Source of the DNA: Antedon mediterranea
Taxonomy: Eukaryota > Echinodermata > Crinoidea > Comatulida > Antedonidae
Length of the DNA stretch: 64,000 bases
Direction: 5' to 3'
Assembly: GCF_964355755.1 (NCBI RefSeq)
Contig: NC_092675.1
Span: 9,809,312 to 9,873,311 of the forward strand
The notes under the pieces were generated by a model that did not search any database, was not told where the DNA came from, and was given only the letters and a program-made list of their open reading frames with translations. This document shows positions 1 through 13,500 of the stretch, one piece after another (the first letter of the stretch is position 1; the number at the start of each line of letters is the position of its first letter). The position numbers and the translations under genes were made by a program.

Positions 1-1352
1 CATATTTAAAACTTAGGTTATCAACAATATTGTCATAAGGTAACTAAAAATGATAAAAACTATCTTAATTATTGATTATTGTAGCGTTGACCAACAAGAG
101 GATTGTACCACGCCCACTCAGTTCTAAAAAATATTTGTTTGAAATAAATCTCTCATCCCTAAAAAAAAGAAAGAATTCTCAAAAGCAAAATTTATCCATC
201 AAATTGTTGTTTTTTTTTTCAAACTCTATAAATGATAAATGTTCTGGCAATCTACGGTATTTCTTTAGTTACATAAGCTACAATATTGATAGGATACGAT
301 AATGTTGTAATTGTGAGCGTTCCATAGTTAATTAGGCCAACAGTATTTTTAATATAAAGGTCTTTGGGCTATTATGCGGCTATTTACAATTGAAGCTTTA
401 CCTTATTTTTTTATTATTATTTTCACGCGTCTGCAAAGGGACTGATTAGGCCTGATTAATTAATATCATTCCAGAACACATGTGTTCAACATGTACGTGA
501 GAAACGTTGGCTTCATGGCCGTTATGTTTTTTAGTTTGTACATTTTTAAGTTGAAAATTATTATCTGAGATTTGTTTTGCATCTGATATTATCTCGCTTG
601 TGACCATCCTTTCATTATGCACGTTGCTTGATCTTACCTTCATTATAGTATAGGTTTTCGTTTCTTATAGGATTGTGACAAAAGGAATTTGATGATGATT
701 TGATGTAATTTGATTCAATTATATCATTTTTATATTTTGTCATGGGTATATTTTATGTTATTAAAATATCTTACTTATTTTTTATTGGAGAGAACAGCGT
801 TGTCCAACAAGAGAATTGTACCACTCCCTCTCAGTTTTTAAAATAATTTGAAATCTATAATGTTGTGGAAACCTATTTCTTTAGTTTATTATTATTAACG
901 ATACATTTATTTATTTATTTATATTTATAGTAATATTTGTTGTGTTATGGTTCGCTAAGCTTTTGGTATTTTATGACATATTTTGTTCCAAATAAAATAT
1001 TACTGCATTCGAATTGATAATAACATTCGTGGTTGAATGATAAATGGTATTTATTGTAGAAGTTTATAAAAGAATATGTGATTGTACAGTATTCTATTAT
1101 TCACATTATTGAATAAACGCCATCGATAAGAAGTCACGTGATTATGGATATTGTTATCTTCTGCCGCACCGTCCGTACAATTGATTGTGCGATCAGCAAC
1201 CAACTTCATTTGGCATTTTATATTTCTGTTGTAAGTATACAAGGACTATCATCTGTTATTGGATGCTTGTATACGTAGACAGGGCTTATCAATAGTCTAC
1301 ATGTAGCTGCTCATGTCAGTCATTTGACGTTTTTCTGCAACATAGAAAACCA
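1..1352. other. Upstream region of the opsin gene with a diverged internal duplication
   Basis: No coding region is convincing here. The short open frames are AT-rich and show no family features. A motif of about 55 bases containing CCAACAAGAG and ATTGTACCAC occurs at about 84-138 and again at about 797-852. The related string TATTTCTTTAGTT follows both copies, so this looks like an old dispersed or tandem duplication. The opsin promoter and 5' UTR should lie near the right end, but I see no clear TATA box. Confidence 0.4.
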
Positions 1353-1531
1353 ATGATGGCAGGAATAACGCAGAGTTTTGATCTGACAACTATTTTGGAA
1401 AACGATGAATGCGAAGATGCGAAAACTGTAGAAGTGCCTCGGTATCTTGGTTACTTTTTGGCCGTATACCTTGTGATCGTTGGAACTATAGGCGGAATTG
1501 GGAATGTAATCGTCATAGTAGTGTTCACAAA
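1353..1531 (+). CDS. Opsin coding exon 1: N-terminus and TM1
   Basis: Encodes the extracellular N-terminus and TM1, ending in the IVIVVF helix end and TK. The donor is AA|GTGAGA at 1532. Two adjacent Met codons open the frame and I use the first. The N-terminus has no NxS/T glycosylation sequon, which is unusual for an opsin. Read past the donor, the frame stops at once. Confidence 0.82.
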
Positions 1532-4500
1532 GTGAGATTTTGGGTTTATTTTTTTGCATGAATGTACGGTAACAGTTAAATAGTGGCGAACATGTGGGTA
1601 CCAGTTGGTCTTGGTATAATATAGTATGACATGATAGGATAAAAAAGTGGGGGTGGGGGGAGGTGATATATGAAATCCATCATAACTGTCACGGGTGTTT
1701 ATTTGAGGAAAGGAATGAAGAAATGGATAGATCTAGAGAGTATAGGATTGTGACGTTACATTGTGTAAAACACTTTCTAAACACGGTAAATGATGATATA
1801 ATAGTATGAGATTATTAGACGAAAGTAAATGTGGAATGTCAAGTGGGTGAGGTAACGATGGTCAAGCAAGAGATGTGATTGAATTAGATGCGCATAAAAG
1901 GTGCAAATAATCAATACAATTGTTAAACCATAATTTTAAAACAGTTCACATTGTCTTACATTAAATGCATCTTTCCCATATTAAAGTTTCTCATGAATGA
2001 ATGGTTAAAGACTTTCTTTAACTACGCTCGTTTTAACTAAATCTAAAGTTTTAATATTCTTAATAATTTGTTTTTTTCTCTTTTGTGACGTTAACCACTA
2101 TTTATTCATTTCATCTTCAACAGATTAATACAATTATTTCTAATAATAATAATAATAATAATAACACTAATAATAATAATAATAACTATTTCATTGTTAT
2201 TCTCACCTTTGTTAGGTTTATATACATATCTTTATCGTTTCAAATTAATTAATTAAATTAACATTAGAATTAATGTTCTTTGCCTCTTGTGTTTTTATAT
2301 ATATATGTATTTTACATTATGTGATTTTATCAATGTTACTGTTCTTAGAATCAGAACATTAATATTTCTTTTCTGTTATCCACCTTGCATAATTTTCTAA
2401 TATTTACTTTTGTTCTATAATTCTCAACATCTAAAATTGTAAACACTTAACTAATAAATGTACTGTAGAAGATACATTTACTAATGTTATATTATTATTT
2501 TCGGTATGTATTTCTTTTTATATATATAATTCATTTATACCCTATATACAGACTATATACATCATTTTAAAATACGAATATAAAAAATAAACAACAATAT
2601 TAAAAATGCCTTTCTTACTCCTGTGTCTAGTTTTATGTGTGTTGCTTATTTTCCATTTTAACAGCCTTCTTTTGGTAGGTGTTATACAATGCAGTAGTTT
2701 GATGTTCAAGTGTTTAAGTTTATTATCTTTAATATCTTTAATTGTTCTTTTCCATGTTAGAGACCAATCGTTCTCTATGTTAACATATATTTTCCACTTT
2801 GTTTTACTTTTGGATGGTTCTAGACATTTTTCCTTAATAAAGAAAGAACATATTTGTTTTTGAGTGCTTTTGTTTTTTATCCCTTAAAAATATTTTCTCT
2901 TTCCAATCTTTTGGAATTGAATTTAATACAATTTGCCATTCTACAATCCAGTTTGATTTATACCTAAGCATATCAATTAATTCATTTGCGTTAATGAACC
3001 TATTCTCAATTACAATTTCATTAATATTTCGCACACCTGACCTTATCCAGTTTCTAAAAAATAATGACATGTCATTGTATAAAATCATTTTGTTATACCA
3101 GAGTTGTTGATGCAATATATCATCATAACATAATTGACGTTTAGTCATACCACTATTAAGTTTGACTAAAATACATAGTATAGATTTATAGAAATCGGGT
3201 ATGGCTTTAAAAATAGTAATTTTTTTATCAATATATGATATGTTTTCAATAATATCTTTTGGGCCTATTCTATTAAAGTATGTGTTTGGCAGACATTTCC
3301 ACTTTGAATCCTCATTGTTATACAATCTTTTAAGCCAAGATATTTTTAAAGATTTCACCTGTGACCTGAAATCTACTCTTTCAACCTTTTCTCTTTTTCC
3401 ATCCCACAAAAAGTCAAAAATTATGTTATCAACACGTTTTAGAACACTTTCAGGCGTGTCTATAATACTTGCAACATAAACAAGTTTTGACAGGCCAAGT
3501 GTTATTATTTTTTCAAAAATGGTCAGATTTCTTTTTCGCCACGATTTAAGGGTGTTTTGTAACGAATGGATTTGTTTCGGACCAATTTTTAGCAAAACAA
3601 AATTCTTTATAATTAATGGAAAATCGCTTGAACAAAAAATTAATTGCTGGGCTGACAAAAGTCGACAGTCTAGGAAAATTCATTTAGAATACATTATTTA
3701 CAGCATTAAGTTGTCATTATTAAAATGAAATGTGAGTTTATAAATGTAAATACATTTATAAATCGGCAAATTCAGCATTTAATTTGTATTAGTTTGTATC
3801 AAACGCACTTAACGTTGTATGTAGCTGATTATAGTCTATTATTAGCATCCTATGTCACATTAAACTCACTCAACTGTCAGTAATGTATTAAAATGTAATT
3901 ATAGCCATATCATAACTACCAGCTAAGAATCAAGGCTCCACAAAAATAAATTGAGAGAACAAAATAAAAATTCCACTAGTAAGTATTTAAATTAATTTTA
4001 GTACGACATTTGTCCATTTACGAAAGGGTGACCTTCTTTCTAAGAAATAAAGAGAGGCTTCTTTTCAAAACGACTGCTGTAAATGTTGTGAATTGCTACT
4101 ATCTGTATCTGGAATTAAATGTGAGTGAGTGTGGCCGAGCGGTTAAGACAGTGGAACCGTAATCCATAGCCATAACATCGGCAAGGGTTCGAGGTCTCAC
4201 TCGCTCCATGGTTCTGGTTATAGAACAAGTCTTCTCGGATAAGGACTATAAACCGAGGTCCAGTGTACATCTGGCTCATGTGCACTTTAAAGAACCTAGT
4301 ACATCTTTCGAGACGAGTAGGGGGTTACCCCGGTGTCACGTAATGGCGCCATAGTTGGCTGCCGATGACACGTTGGGACCCTTAGGGGAGAAGAATGTTG
4401 TTGAAAAGGTGTAACATTTTAGTTCACAGCGCCTTTGATCGCTATTGTTGCTGGAATTGGCGCTTTACAAATTCGTATATATATTATTATTATTAAATCA

Positions 4501-7500
4501 CCTTTTTCCTTTGATATTCAAATCATCTCGCAATGAAGTCCATACTATCTTGAAAAGAAGCTCAGCTGGATGGATTTCGATATGGATTTCTTTTTGAGAT
4601 TACTTTTGAAAACCAAAGAAGGGAGCATCTTTTCGAGAGATGGGCTTCTTTTCGAAAAAAGTCCAGTGGGTTTCTTTTCGAGGTTTTACCGTATCTACTT
4701 GACCACAGCAAATATAAGCTATTATAGGAATATTTGATACTATCAATAATTCAAGTAATTAAATAGACACCTGCCTGTAACATGATAAACCTGCAATTTA
4801 GTAAAAACAAAGATGGATACAAATAATGCCAGTTTAAACATAATCGGTTGCTTAAATTTCCTGTTAAAGGAAGTGTTTATTTAAAGGTATTTTCTAGAAC
4901 TGTGGGAATGGTGTTCCCTGTATGATCACCACTAGTTGTAATTGTCTGTGGGAATGGTGTTCCCTGTATGATCACCACTAGTTGTAATTGTTACAGTTTT
5001 AGATTACTGTAATCTTACTCTGATCATCCCTGCTAATTAACCAACCCACCATGGGTCTATTTAGTAAACATGTTCATTAAACCGCAATACATCTAGTGTG
5101 CTAAAATACATTCATCATCATAACAAACATTACTTTATAAAGATGATGAAAGTCCTCTTACATAAGTAAAATAGAGGAGTTTGCGCGAACGCAAAAAGAC
5201 TGGTTAAGAGAATTATAAACCAGTATTCAGTGTATTGAAAGGCCGATAACGATACGATAAAATATAGATAGATTTTCTTTCTTAGAGTTGTCATTCTAGA
5301 ACTATAGAATAAACATTTATGATGTTTTGGATAAAAATAACATTCTTAAAACTCCAATGAAATCACCGATCAATAAGAAGAATAAAATCATGACGTAATT
5401 TTATTGGACATGCGAAAATATTATATATATTTTCATCTGTTCAATTCATAAATTGGATATTTTATTTTTATATTGAACACTTTTTAATTCAATTCAATTT
5501 ATTGAGGATATTAGGCCTACAATACAATCAATACCACAAACATCACACATGCTAGACCCAGATAACTCCAACAGCAAACTAAAACGCTTTCGATGGGACG
5601 TCCCAGCCAGCAGTGGCACATCTTTACAAATTTAAAATAAATAAAATAGATTGGTTAAGACCAAACATTGTTTACTTGAAATCAGATATAAAACTCATAT
5701 AAGATCATAATAAATACACAGCTGAATTACATAAAATAAAATATAAGTAACACTTTAAAGTTTTCTTTCGTAAATTACTTGTTTAAGTTTAACAGAAATA
5801 AGTCTAACATCAAGTATGCATTATGTATTGGACACCTGATTCAGAGGAAATCTAATAAACGTACTGTTAAAGAAAGCATTGGGTCTAGATTTGTGATGTA
5901 TGCATTTTAGGTGATGATGACTTTCCTAATTTCTTTATTTTTTTGTAAAAAAAATGCGTATTTATCTTTATCGTCGATCATCATCCATATACCTAACGTA
6001 TCTTGTTCACCTGTCTTCTTCATCTTCCATTTGGCAGGTCCATGATGTTCTGTATTATGAATACACTATTATTGTTTGTATATTTATTGATTTTAATTGA
6101 AATAATGTTTTCCTCCATATTATAGCCTACAGTCATACAGCTGGTCTATAAAAGAATAATTTTACATCTATGATGATGGTTCAAAGTATTGTATACTCAT
6201 GAACGTAAATTGATAAGTTAATGGTATATTCATGCATATTTGTCTCCATATTTCACCATATACACCATACACCCTATTGAAATATTAGAACAAAAAAAAT
6301 ATTGGATCATGTTTAAAAATAAATACTGTAGGTACATTTTAGATTATTAGATTTTTGATATTATTATTACTATTATTAGAATTATAAATATTTACCATTT
6401 ATTGACACGATTTGAGTCGATTTGTTTAATGTACCGGTAACTTGATAGCGAAGTTTAACTATATCAATTACTGTATCTCATTTGTCAAGTTCGTTTTCAT
6501 GGAAACACTTTTTTATTTATTTTCATTTTTATTTATTTATTTTCCTATCTTATATTATTGCCATTGTATTGCTACTGGGTATAATCATTAATATCATGTG
6601 TATTGTTATATCATCATCATCACAGCCTGAGATGATTAATTGTAAACATAAAACAGTATCAGCACAGAATTTAATTATGAAACCAGAGGACATTACACAT
6701 TTATGAGCCTGTTGACAAATTACGTATTTGTGTGAGAAAACTATAAAAAAAAGATTTCTACTATAGGCCTACTCGGAATACATTGCATAAAGTTATAATA
6801 TCACATGTACTAAAGAAAAAATATCAGATCAATAATTTCAGCAACCAATATTCTGCGCAGCAGCATTGTTATACAGAAAATATCAAGCAGCAACAATACG
6901 ATCTAACAAGGCCATATACATGGCTGCAGTCGCGTGCTAGTTAGTGTTTACTGACTAACCGACCGACCAACTGACCGACATAGTCAGCTGTACACACTTA
7001 AAACTAAAGGTGCAATAAAAGGTGCAAACCTATAAAAGGGTGCTAATTTGCGCCTTTTTCTCATAAAATGGTGCAGAGTTCATAAAAGGTTTATTTTTGC
7101 ACCTTTTATATCGAAAAATGCAGACAAGTATAAAAAGGTGCAGAACTGCACCGCAAAGGCCCAAGTAGGCCATGGTGACTGTGTGACAAATAAGACCTAT
7201 TAGATTAATGAACGCTTCTTGATATGTTTAACTTAGGGCTTCTAAAAGCTTAAAAGGTGATGATAAGGACAATTTTTTTAGAATGACATTATTGTGGTAA
7301 GTTAAAACAAAAATAAGAAAGATTAATAATAATATAGATAGGTTTGTGGGGACAAATACAAAATTCGAACAAATCTTTTTTTTACGGAACATTAGAAAGT
7401 CGCTGGCTTGTAACTGAAAATTAAAGTTTTATACCTTTAACATGATAAATTCAAAGGTTCAACTGGGCACCCTATAAGGTTTAACATCAGTTAAAAGGTG

Positions 7501-10500
7501 CATAATAGCACCTTTTTGTACAATTTTTGTACAATTTTCGTACCGTATGCGCACGCAAGATGTCTGTAAACAATTGTTAAAATATTGAATTTCAGAGGTT
7601 ATTTACTCTGGTTTGCTTAAGTCTAGAATAAGTAAACTTTTCTTTCATATTTAACAATATTATTAGAATATCTAATATCATAATGTAGGCATCTGTTCTA
7701 AATTTATTTGAAACAGGAATTGAACAATAATTTTAAGCGCGTGCGGTTGTTAAACATGCAGTTTGAATTGAGGAGTTTGCGCCCAAAAAATCAGGCTATA
7801 AAATTAAACTAGGGCCTAGGCTAGGCCTAGCTCCCACACCTCTCCGGTGTAGGATAGCTGTTAAAAGTAAGTAACGAAGCTTTATAGGCATGTAGTTTGG
7901 TTGTTTTTATTAGATTAATTATTGTATAGGCCTATAAGCCTAGGCTAGGCCTAAAACTTAAAAATGATAGCTAAATAAATAAATATGGCTAGCTAGAGGC
8001 CTCCTACCTAGCCTATCTAGGCGGCCTCTATTAGGCCTAGGCCTAGGCTAGGTTAAGCCTAAAGTAGGCAGTCTAGAGGCCTACTTAGCCTACAGTAGCC
8101 TTTCGGGCGGGGGCTAGTCCTAGACCAGGCCTAGCTAGCCTACTTACCTGGGTCTAGCTAGTAGGTTAGGCATAATAGGCTAGCTATGCCTAGGTTACTA
8201 GGTAGGCCTAGACCTTAAACTTAATTAAAAGCAGTCCTAGGCCTAGCTAGCCGGCTAGGCCTATAATTAATAATAGGCCTAGCTAGGCAGGCCAGGGGCC
8301 TAGTTATTAATATTAGTTATTACAGTAGCTGGGTATTATTAGGCCTAGGCCTATATTAAATTCTTATACACATTATCATTATTTTTAATTATAGTTACAG
8401 CCTACATGATGTCATGGAGGGATAAAATAAGTTTAAAACATGAAAGAGCACCTCTGCTCTAATCAGCAGCAAAAAAGATGTTCAGAAAAGGAGAAAGAAA
8501 TGTGACCACATGTACTCTAATACTCTAGTATATAATAGGGCCTACTATACTACGAGCTGAGGAAAGGGAGAGGAACATACTTTAAAGTATGTGAAGCATG
8601 TGGTCAAGGTAATTTTACTTTAAAAATCAGAACAATGTCAATAATGTATTGTATGATGTTGTCATATTAATGATAATATTAATATAATATTTTCCCTTCC
8701 TATTTCATGCTTTTTAGGAAAGTACATAATCAGGTGAAAATGTTCGGAAAAGGTGAACCAGACATCAAGAACACTGTTTCAGATATATGGGGATACGAAG
8801 AGAATACTGCCAAAGATGTCATCATTAGATAATTTTAACAATAGGCCTATTGTTGGTTTGAGAAGAGATGGCCACACTCTATTTAAGGTGCAGAGACTGG
8901 TAATTGCCATCCATTAATTCAGCAGTTGAATTGAATAATGTAATGTTTTAAAGTTGAATAAAATTATACAAAGCTTAATCAATATTTTTTGTATTTTAGT
9001 GATTTTTATTTGTGCACCTTTTTAACAGAAATTGGAATCTTAGAGGAGCATTATTGAACCTTTTATTAGGGTGTAAAGTTGCACCTTTATTTAGAGGTTG
9101 AATTTTGCTCCTTTGGGGAGCTGCTATTGTTGCATTTAGTTTGCACCTTTTAGGGTAGAAAATTACACCTTATATGGTGCAAATGTGAACTCCAAAGGAG
9201 CATTATAGCACCCTTTATCAGGGTTCAAAATTGCACCTTCCGTCAAAGGTGCAGTTGTGCACCTTAAAGGGAGCTGCTATTGTTGCATCGGTTTGCACCT
9301 TTTTAGGTAGAGATTTGCACCTTTTTTTTTTAGTGTGTAGAGTCGCGTTGCACGCGCGCGACTTAAAACACAATGTTGTAGATATGCCCTTGGAATCCGA
9401 AATTATGCCACAAATCTTTCAGTTCTTTCAGAAATTGGGCGTTTTCCGATGAAAAAACACATTGTATCTCTTTACAGATGTATTGTATGTGCATATAGAT
9501 CACGTCAATTGTACCTATCTAAAAATGTTTATGGTAACTTATAGTACTTGTGTTTTGGGGGATGTTGGCCTGTAACTGACTGTATGCCGACACGGAAGGC
9601 ATATTGAGCCTTATCAAGAATCTTATTTTTTTTAAAACATTTTGATTGTTTTATATAAAATCTCAGCCTTGCTTCAATTACTGAATTGCAAATAGATCAT
9701 AAGTGTACACGATAGCTTTCAACATCCAAATTAAGCATAATTGTTGTGATTTGGCGTACGGATGAGACTGTACTTGAATAGACTATATACATTAAGACAA
9801 ATTTTAAAATAGAAAACCTCCAATGAAGAAATGAGCTAATGACATTTAACCATAAATTTCATAATTTAAGCAACGATTAAGCGACAGATAAAAACGGCTT
9901 AAAGATTTATTTCCAACAAATAGAAGCATAAAAATCAATAATGTTCTTAGAACAAAAACTAAACTTCAAGCTGCCAGTATGCTTTTATACAACGTTACAA
10001 ATGGTCATTATATTTTCAATAAGAAACCTTGCATTTAAGAAGGCGCTTCATAATCTAGCACTACAATATCTGTCATTGCATGCACACACGACAAAGATCC
10101 TTTAATTCTACTTTATTAAACTTTTAGCTTCAGTGCTTTCTTTAATTCTCCTCCTTTATATAATATATCCGACATCCTTCATCCTAATCTTCTTTCAAAT
10201 ATTTTCTAAACAATTACCACGTCGTTCAGTTGGCCAATCAATTTTTAATTTTTTTTATTTGAAAAGATTCTAATCCTTATAATAATAACATCTAACGATA
10301 TGCGAGTTGTAATCGACATGTACGAGTGGGTTATTTTTTACTTTTCAACTTAATCTGGATACTTTAAGAGACATCTTGAAGAACTTTTATATTATATTGT
10401 TGATATTGTAGTTTTCTAATTAGACGTTGATTCTTATAAACCTATTTTATCTTTATTTCTTATGGCTTTTGGTTGTCATTTTGTGGTTAAAACAGTTACA

Positions 10501-13500
10501 GTGGGCTGTTTTGGTCTGTTGATTCTCTCGATTTCAAAAACCAGTTCTTGGTATATTTGTACCTTTTTTTCTCTCTCTGTTTATGATGTTTTGGCACGCT
10601 GGTACAGCTATGTCAACCAATGTCTATTCATGTGGGCCTACATTTCTTTACAATAGTAATATCAGGTCGATTGTGTTTTAATTTCTTATCCGTGTAAACT
10701 TTCATGTCCCAAGTAATTTGAATGTTTTTATTCTCTGTGACTGCTATTGGCTGATGGTCATACCATTTGTCAGTACATTCGATTCCATATTTTCTGCAAA
10801 TCTCCAACCAAGTGTATCCACAATGCCACCTTGTAGTGACACTTTCTATACTCTCTCTGCGCGAGCATCTTGCATCCAACGATAATATGTTTCACAGTTT
10901 CAGTAGAGTCTCCACACAATCTACATAACTGTGTTTCTGATCTGTACTGTATTTTATCGCATTCTTTCTTAAAGCTTTTTCTTGAGCAGCTAGTATCAAA
11001 CCTTCTGTATCCTTCTTCAAAAAACATTCCTAAGCCATCTCCATGAATCTCCATGTAGGGCTTTCTCTTTCCAGCCCTTGATTTTCCCCTCTTGCCACCT
11101 CTTCTGATAACCTATAAGATTTCCTTTTTCATCTAGGCCTAACACCCTCTCCCTCTCACAGCAAATTGCAGCATTTATTGTAGTATTTTTACTCTACTCT
11201 ACAGCTCACTATGTCAGTCGGTTAGTCGGATGGTTGGTCGGTCGGTTGGTCGATCAGTAAATACTAACTCAAATTTGAGCACGCGACTGAAGCGACCTGT
11301 GTATGTGTGTATGGCCTTGTTATTACCGTTACCGCTCGTCTGTGTAAATTGGCCTTTAGGCGGTATATATTTTAAAAGCAAACACGCAGGCGATGGATTA
11401 ATCTGGCCATCTCTTTTCTCGACCACAAACCATTCGATGGCAGTACAGTAGGTCTTTCTTCAAATTCTTCAAGTCCAAACCATTTTTTTAAACATTTTAT
11501 TGATTTATTTGTTGTCATTTTTTTTACAAATTTATTATTTCTATACTTGTAACTGTTTCGCATCGACCTTTTCACACTTCAGAGTAATAATATCGAATTG
11601 AATTACAAAATATGTACAGACACGTGTGTGCACCTTCGCTATAAATGATATTATAGTTAATGTTACTCCTAGGTGAATATGCATGAGCCTGGAAACAAAG
11701 TGAAAAGAAAAAAGTGCAACCCGTGACCTCCACCATCACAGCATATACCGTTTGTATTTATTATAGTAATGTTAATGTGTTCTCATTTTTAAAGCATTTA
11801 AAATAATAAAAATAAATGAAATATTGATCACTTTATTTCATATTCCAATTTAGCTCATTATGAAGCTGATGCATTTATATGGTTTTAGTCTACATTTGAT
11901 AGATTTTAGGGTTACAGATTAGTTTTCCTTGGTTTCACGCATGCGCATCATCACCGTAATCATCATTATCATTATAATATAACTATTACTATTACCTATT
12001 TTCATTTGAATACAATGAGATAACCATGATGTAAATGTCCGTATAACAATATCAATTGTTCCAATAAAAATCTTCTATTCATTTAAATGTAAGGAAATTC
12101 AGTAAACAGTTTTAAAAGAAAATGCTTAAATATGGAACGTTCATCATCTTGAGATGCAGCTTGACTTATAATACCAAAGTACATGGTTCAATCTTGCACA
12201 TAGTGCCCATGTTTCCTAACAGTACGGTATATCCGTCATGCAATGCGCGGGATAAAGAAACAGCAAATCTTATAGTAGATTGGTAATTGATATAATGATT
12301 GTCGGTTTGGTACTTTTCTTTTTTAAAGGGGGGTTCCGGGTTTAAAATGAATAGTAAAAAATGTAAAATATATTTGTTTGTCTCTTGAACGGTAAAAGTT
12401 TCAATTTATATAAGCGTCCAGTGAAGCAGAACGAAGGCTGTGAAATCAGGCCAGATTACAAGTGCAGCTACGGCAAAATCACACTGTGGTTACAAAATAG
12501 GAAATTCGTGAAATGGTCCATCTTCCGACGACTCGTTATCATAAACCATATCAATTACTTTTGTAAAATTATACTTATCTGATGTAATTTTAGTCGGTCT
12601 TCCCATTTATAAAGTCAATTTTTTATGAAAATTCATCAAAACAGTGAAAAATTAGATATGTTTGCACTTTACGTTTGCCGATTTTCGCACCGACTTAGGG
12701 AAAAATCAAAATCAATGAATCGTAACGTATACTGTACATTCCTGCTGAGGATCGAGCGAGACGACGATACACGTGCTCTCTCTGCTGCCCATGCCTGGCA
12801 TCGTCACGTGATAAGCAGATACAACAATACCAAACTGGTCGGGTCGAGTATACCCCGTCTATAATCACAACATGAACGATGTACAGTATTTGATTGAAGG
12901 TCGACTCGACCTACCGGAATGGTATAGATAATATAGCTCGAATGAGAGAGTTGGAATATTTGTGTAGTGCAGCCTATAGTAAAAGGCCTGGTAGTATCAA
13001 TTCGCATAGGGTCTACTACACTAGCTAGCTAAATTTTTAACTGGGCCGGATCGGCTAGGTCTCCTTCCTACTACCTGGTCTACTTGCTTGATGCATGAGT
13101 ATCCGCTTTTTTGGAGAGTAAACTAAACTTATTTATTTTAGGCCTACTTAGACGATCGGGACACCATACGTGTGGACGGCGATCGGACCTTGTTTTGCTT
13201 CAATATTTACAGCCGATTTTGTAGAATGTTTTAGGTTTAGATTGTTTAGGAGTTTGGTTGATAAGATGGGTTTTGTTATTTATTTATGGGCCAATCGTCT
13301 AGTAGTAGGCTAGCTAGGCCCATGGGCCCCATTGTTTTAACGTAGCCATCGTGGCATGGAATCCCTAGTCAGAATGGCTCTCGCCCATATTATTATTAGG
13401 CTAGGCCTAGAGTAGTATTGTACGTGAAGCCGATAATACGATCTGTACTATAGAGGTATAAAAATAGTATAATATGACTCCGTATCTGTACTAAATTTTG

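Larger units (their letters stand above)
2130..3720 (-). mobile_element. Tx1/L1-like LINE, 5'-truncated 3' fragment
   Basis: The minus strand of 2834-3658 encodes 274 residues resembling the region after the reverse transcriptase in L1/Tx1 ORF2 (KSWRKRNLTIFEKII, LSKLVYVASI, FLWDGKREKV). The same protein pattern is in the larger LINE at 38305-40983, so the two belong to one family or to sister families. After a frame change, coding continues through about 2600-2830 with LKHLNIKLLHCITPTKRR, matching the C-terminal block of the other copy. RT and endonuclease are missing, as expected for 5' truncation. The left limit is set loosely at the TAA-rich tract near 2137-2180. It lies antisense in opsin intron 1. 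Confidence 0.75.

Noticed and set aside
12625-12864. 79-codon frame inside the TTAA-flanked element as a transposase piece
   Set aside because: No transposase motif, and too short to judge.
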